Shown here one piece after another: positions 61,558-64,000 of a stretch of DNA of 64,000 nucleotides (its first letter is position 1; each line of letters starts with the position of its first letter). The DNA comes from an uncultured Elioraea sp. (GTDB lineage: Bacteria; Pseudomonadota; Alphaproteobacteria; Acetobacterales; Acetobacteraceae): positions 26,073 through 90,072 of the forward strand of contig CALFVI010000015.1 in NCBI GenBank assembly GCA_937928775.1, written 5' to 3'. The notes under the pieces were generated by a model. It worked only from the letters and a program-made list of their open reading frames with translations, had not been told where the DNA came from and searched no databases. Position numbers and translations under genes: made by a program.

Positions 61558-62868
61558 ATGGCACGGATCGGCAAGCCTGAACGGAGCCTCTCCGAACTCT
61601 ACCGTGATGACCCCGAGCGCGCCGATTGGGTGGTGTTTGGCCGTCGCGGCGCTCTGAAGGGTACGGCGCTGGCCGCCATGGGTGCTGCGGTCGGTGCGAC
61701 CATCCCGTTTGCCAACCGCATGCCGACCGGCCTCGTCCCCGCGGCGCTGGCGCAAGGGGGCGGTGAACGGCGGCTCTTCCGCTTCGAAGGCAAGGAGGCG
61801 CTGATCGACCTCGGCCAGCGCCCACTCGTGCTCGAAACGCCCGAGCACCTGCTCGATGACGAGATCACCCCGGCGTCGAAGTTCTTTGTTCGCAACAACG
61901 GTCTCCCCCCGGAGCCGGCGGCGGAGCCGAAAGCGTGGAAGCTGCGCATCGACGGCGAGGTGAACACGCCACTTGAGCTGACGGTCGGTGAGATCGAAAC
62001 CCGCTTCCCGCTCGTCACCTATCAGCTGCAGATGGAGTGCGGCGGCAACGGGCGGAGCTTTTTCGTGCCCGAAACCCGCGGCAACCAGTGGGGGAATGGC
62101 GCCATTTCGAACTGCCTGTGGACCGGCGTGCGGCTGCGCGACCTCCTGCGCGCAGCCGGCGTAAAGGACAGCGCCAAGCACGTCGCCCCTTACGGCAACG
62201 ACATTCACCTCTCTGGTGACCCCAACCGCGTGGTCATCAGCCGCGCCACCCCGATTGAGAAGTGCATGGAGGAGCACACGCTCGTCGCGGTGCGGATGAA
62301 CGGCGAGCCAATCCCGCACATTCACGGCGCGCCCTTGCGCCTGATCGTGCCCGGCTGGCCCGGCTCTCTCAGCCAGAAATGGCTCACCAGGCTTTGGGTG
62401 CGCGACCGCGAGCATGACGGGCCCGGCATGGGCGGCACGTCCTACCGCGTGCCGGTGATCCCGATCGTTCCGGGCTCGCGCGACGACGGCAAGACCTTCC
62501 GCGACATCCACTCGATGTTCGTGCGCTCGGTGCTGACGAACATTCCAAACGGCAGCCGTTTCCCAGCCGGCACGCGCGAACTCGCCGTGCGCGGCCATGC
62601 TTGGGCCGGTGAAGATACCATCCGCGCCGTGCACGTCTCGGTCGACTTCGGCTCGACTTGGACGGAAATGGAGGTCAAGCCGCCCGCCAACAAATACGCC
62701 TGGCAACGCTGGAGCGGCACGGTGCGCCTGCCCTCCGATGGCTACTTCGAAATCTGGTACCGCGCCACCGACAGCCAGGGTCGGATGCAGCCGCACGCGC
62801 CAGCGAACTGGAACCCGCAGGGCTACGGCGCGAACCCGATCAGCCGCATCGCCATCCTGGTCGGCTGA
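61558..62868 (+). CDS. Sulfite dehydrogenase molybdenum subunit (SorA/SoxC-like)
   Basis: A 436-residue periplasmic sulfite-oxidase-family enzyme. The N-terminus has a Tat signal with RR at 29-30 (FGRRGALKGTALAAMGAAVG). The Mo-ligating cysteine is C161 in QMECGGNGRSFF. Both the Mo-domain segment PHIHGAPLRLIVPGWPGS and the C-terminal dimerisation domain (AVRGHAWAGEDTIRAVHVSV) are present. It oxidises sulfite to sulfate and passes electrons to the cytochrome encoded downstream. The short distance to that gene and the usual pairing support a SorAB-type complex; SoxC-type use is the alternative, but no other sox genes are in view. Confidence 0.92.
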   Translation: MARIGKPERSLSELYRDDPERADWVVFGRRGALKGTALAAMGAAVGATIPFANRMPTGLVPAALAQGGGERRLFRFEGKEALIDLGQRPLVLETPEHLLDDEITPASKFFVRNNGLPPEPAAEPKAWKLRIDGEVNTPLELTVGEIETRFPLVTYQLQMECGGNGRSFFVPETRGNQWGNGAISNCLWTGVRLRDLLRAAGVKDSAKHVAPYGNDIHLSGDPNRVVISRATPIEKCMEEHTLVAVRMNGEPIPHIHGAPLRLIVPGWPGSLSQKWLTRLWVRDREHDGPGMGGTSYRVPVIPIVPGSRDDGKTFRDIHSMFVRSVLTNIPNGSRFPAGTRELAVRGHAWAGEDTIRAVHVSVDFGSTWTEMEVKPPANKYAWQRWSGTVRLPSDGYFEIWYRATDSQGRMQPHAPANWNPQGYGANPISRIAILVG

Positions 62869-62911
62869 GGGAACCCGCAGGACCAACGGCGAAAGGAAAG
62901 AGTGGCCGAGG

Positions 62912-63274
62912 ATGCGACGGGGAATGGTGAAGGGACTGTTCGCCGCGTTGGCAGCGGGACTGCTCGCTGTTCCCCTGTCCGCCACGGCGCCCTCGATCTC
63001 GGCCGAAGAGGAGACGCCGGACATTCTGGCCCCGGGCGAAGGGCGGGACGAAACCTTCTACTACTGCGTCGCCTGCCACAACACTGCGCTCATCCGTCGC
63101 TCCGGCTTCACCCGCCAACAGTGGGACGAGCTGATGGACTGGATGACGGAGCGGCACGGCATGAACCCGCTCGAAGGCGAACTGCGCGAAACCATCGTCA
63201 ACTATCTAGCCCAGGCCTATCCGCCACGCCGCCAGCGTGGGCCAGCCTTCACCAATCCCTTCGCCACCAACTGA
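62912..63274 (+). CDS. Sulfite dehydrogenase cytochrome c subunit (SorB-like)
   Basis: A 120-residue exported monohaem cytochrome c. The signal peptide is at the start (GMVKGLFAALAAGLLAVPLS). The haem motif is CVACH (residues 52-56), and the candidate axial methionine lies in the MDWMTERHGMNP region. It probably takes electrons from the molybdenum subunit 43 bp upstream. The start ATG at 62912 is the first in frame near a weak ribosome site; 62924 is possible. Confidence 0.9.
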   Translation: MRRGMVKGLFAALAAGLLAVPLSATAPSISAEEETPDILAPGEGRDETFYYCVACHNTALIRRSGFTRQQWDELMDWMTERHGMNPLEGELRETIVNYLAQAYPPRRQRGPAFTNPFATN

Positions 63275-63864
63275 CACGGCCTGCCCCGGCGGTGCGGTGC
63301 CGCCCCGCGGCGCGATGCGCGCCTCGCCCGCGGGCCAGCGCAAGCCGATAGGGAGATTTCGCACCCAGCAGCGCGGTTCCGGGTCGGCGACCGCGCTTCG
63401 GCAACCGGAAGGGAATCCAGCGGAGAGGGTGCCCCCGAGGCTGATCGCGTGTGCGCCTCCGCCGGGCAAGACTCGCACGTCACGCGGAGTCCCGCCGGGT
63501 CGGAGCGCTTGAGGGCAGGGCGATCACCGCGAACCCTACAGGGGCGCGGGGAAAGATCAGGGCTCGCCGGCGGATGCTTCGATCCGTCAGTGCCGCGCTG
63601 ATGTGGATCGGCATCAGCAGGACCCGATTCCGTGGCCGATCGATCGGGTGATGCAGCCATCACCCGGCGTTGGTGATCCTGGTGCCGCGCGACTGCGCCG
63701 CTCTGCCTGCGTCGGCGAGGGCCGAACTGCCGGCGCAGCGCCATGCCCGTGGCCCAAATTGCGGCATGGGGCGGGCCGCCCTGCGAGCAGACCAGGACCC
63801 GCCGAGAGCCTACGTCACCCCGTCGCGATTGCATGTACCGCGCAGCGCAGCAACCTTCGCGCTC
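63275..63864. other. 590-bp stretch without a recognisable gene
   Basis: A minus-strand frame spans most of it, but its composition and lack of a ribosome site or motifs suggest it is not coding. No tRNA, clear hairpin terminator or repeat was seen. Confidence 0.55.
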
Positions 63865-64000
63865 ATGAAGCCTTTCGCCCGCTTCCCCAGTGCGGCCCTC
63901 GCGCGGCTGTTTCGCCCCGCCTCGGTCCTGCTCGTCGGCGCCGCCGAAGATGCGCACCTGGCCGCGCTCCGGGCGGGCCTCGACGCCGGCAGTTTCGCGG
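63865..64000 (+). CDS. CoA-binding-domain protein, possibly NDP-forming acyl-CoA synthetase (5' part only)
   Basis: Forty-five codons are visible before the right edge. The start reads MKPFARFPSAALARLFRPAS followed by VLLVGAAEDAHLAAL. The LFRPASVLLVGA piece matches the opening of the CoA-binding Rossmann domain of ADP-forming acyl-CoA synthetases and related acetyltransferases. The second part is weaker, since the usual GASD follow-up is altered. The rest is beyond the edge. Confidence 0.5.
   Translation, partial: MKPFARFPSAALARLFRPASVLLVGAAEDAHLAALRAGLDAGSFA

Noticed and set aside
63217..63957. 246-aa minus-strand ORF near the right edge
   Set aside because: Arg/Gly/Ala-rich with no motifs or ribosome site. 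It overlaps the end of the cytochrome gene and the start of the CoA-binding-domain gene.

Overview
The window is GC-rich, densely packed bacterial DNA. The gene set (ChpT-type phosphotransferase beside cheA, a SUV3-type helicase, FdxA, a CarD-family protein, a bactofilin, SorAB-type sulfite oxidation) suggests an alphaproteobacterium, probably Rhodospirillales/Acetobacteraceae. That placement is inference from gene content; no 16S gene is present. Nothing looks like a prophage or an intact insertion sequence.

Layout. 1-0.9 kb: a truncated glutathione peroxidase and a YuiH-type molybdopterin oxidoreductase (minus). 1.0-8.7 kb: a TPP riboswitch before a solitary THI5/NMT1-like protein, then a CUT1-type sugar ABC transporter (ATPase, two permeases, binding protein), a terminator, malQ and a tRNA-Lys. 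8.8-14.8 kb (minus): a secreted cyclophilin, coaD and gyrA (1-nt overlap), and a large BTAD/TPR regulator. 15.1-15.4 kb: a small gene encoding five copies of an 18-residue repeat, divergent from that regulator, followed by about 2.2 kb with no recognisable gene. 17.7-24.0 kb (minus): a compact chemotaxis operon chpT-cheA-cheW-cheY-cheB-cheR without a receptor. 24.2-26.8 kb: moaA, a nitrilase-family amidase and nadK. 27.0-39.3 kb: a catabolic island containing a beta-hydroxyacid dehydrogenase (minus), a molybdenum hydroxylase (FAD subunit plus a fused FeS-Mo subunit), a 6-hydroxynicotinate-reductase-like protein, UPF0280 and AA_synth family proteins, and a complete Liv-type ABC importer with fused permeases. 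39.3-52.3 kb: housekeeping and stress genes, including a CarD protein with a histone-H1-like tail, a metallophosphoesterase-like protein that has lost its metal ligands, a YbbA/YbbP-type exporter and a TesA-like esterase. 52.3-56.2 kb: a lipoprotein, a bactofilin, tRNA-Val, N-formylglutamate amidohydrolase, a probable MmgR/alpha-r14-like small RNA with its own promoter and terminator, a lytic transglycosylase and a 46-residue secreted peptide. 56.2-61.5 kb (minus): NAD(P)HX repair enzyme, malonyl-CoA decarboxylase and an AceE-like transketolase. 61.5-63.3 kb: a sulfite dehydrogenase and its cytochrome c. A CoA-binding-domain protein runs off the right edge.

How genes fit together. The 27-39 kb block reads as one uptake-and-catabolism unit: import through the Liv transporter, hydroxylation by the molybdenum hydroxylase, reductive steps by the 6-hydroxynicotinate-reductase homologue and, perhaps, the hydroxyacid dehydrogenase. 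This resembles the reductive nicotinate pathway of Eubacterium barkeri, but key enzymes of that pathway are not in the window. MoaA supplies molybdenum cofactor needed by three molybdoenzymes here. The observations I consider most worth following are the repeat-peptide gene, the small RNA, the H1-tailed CarD, the dead phosphoesterase, the N-heterocycle-like island and the riboswitch-controlled THI5-like orphan.
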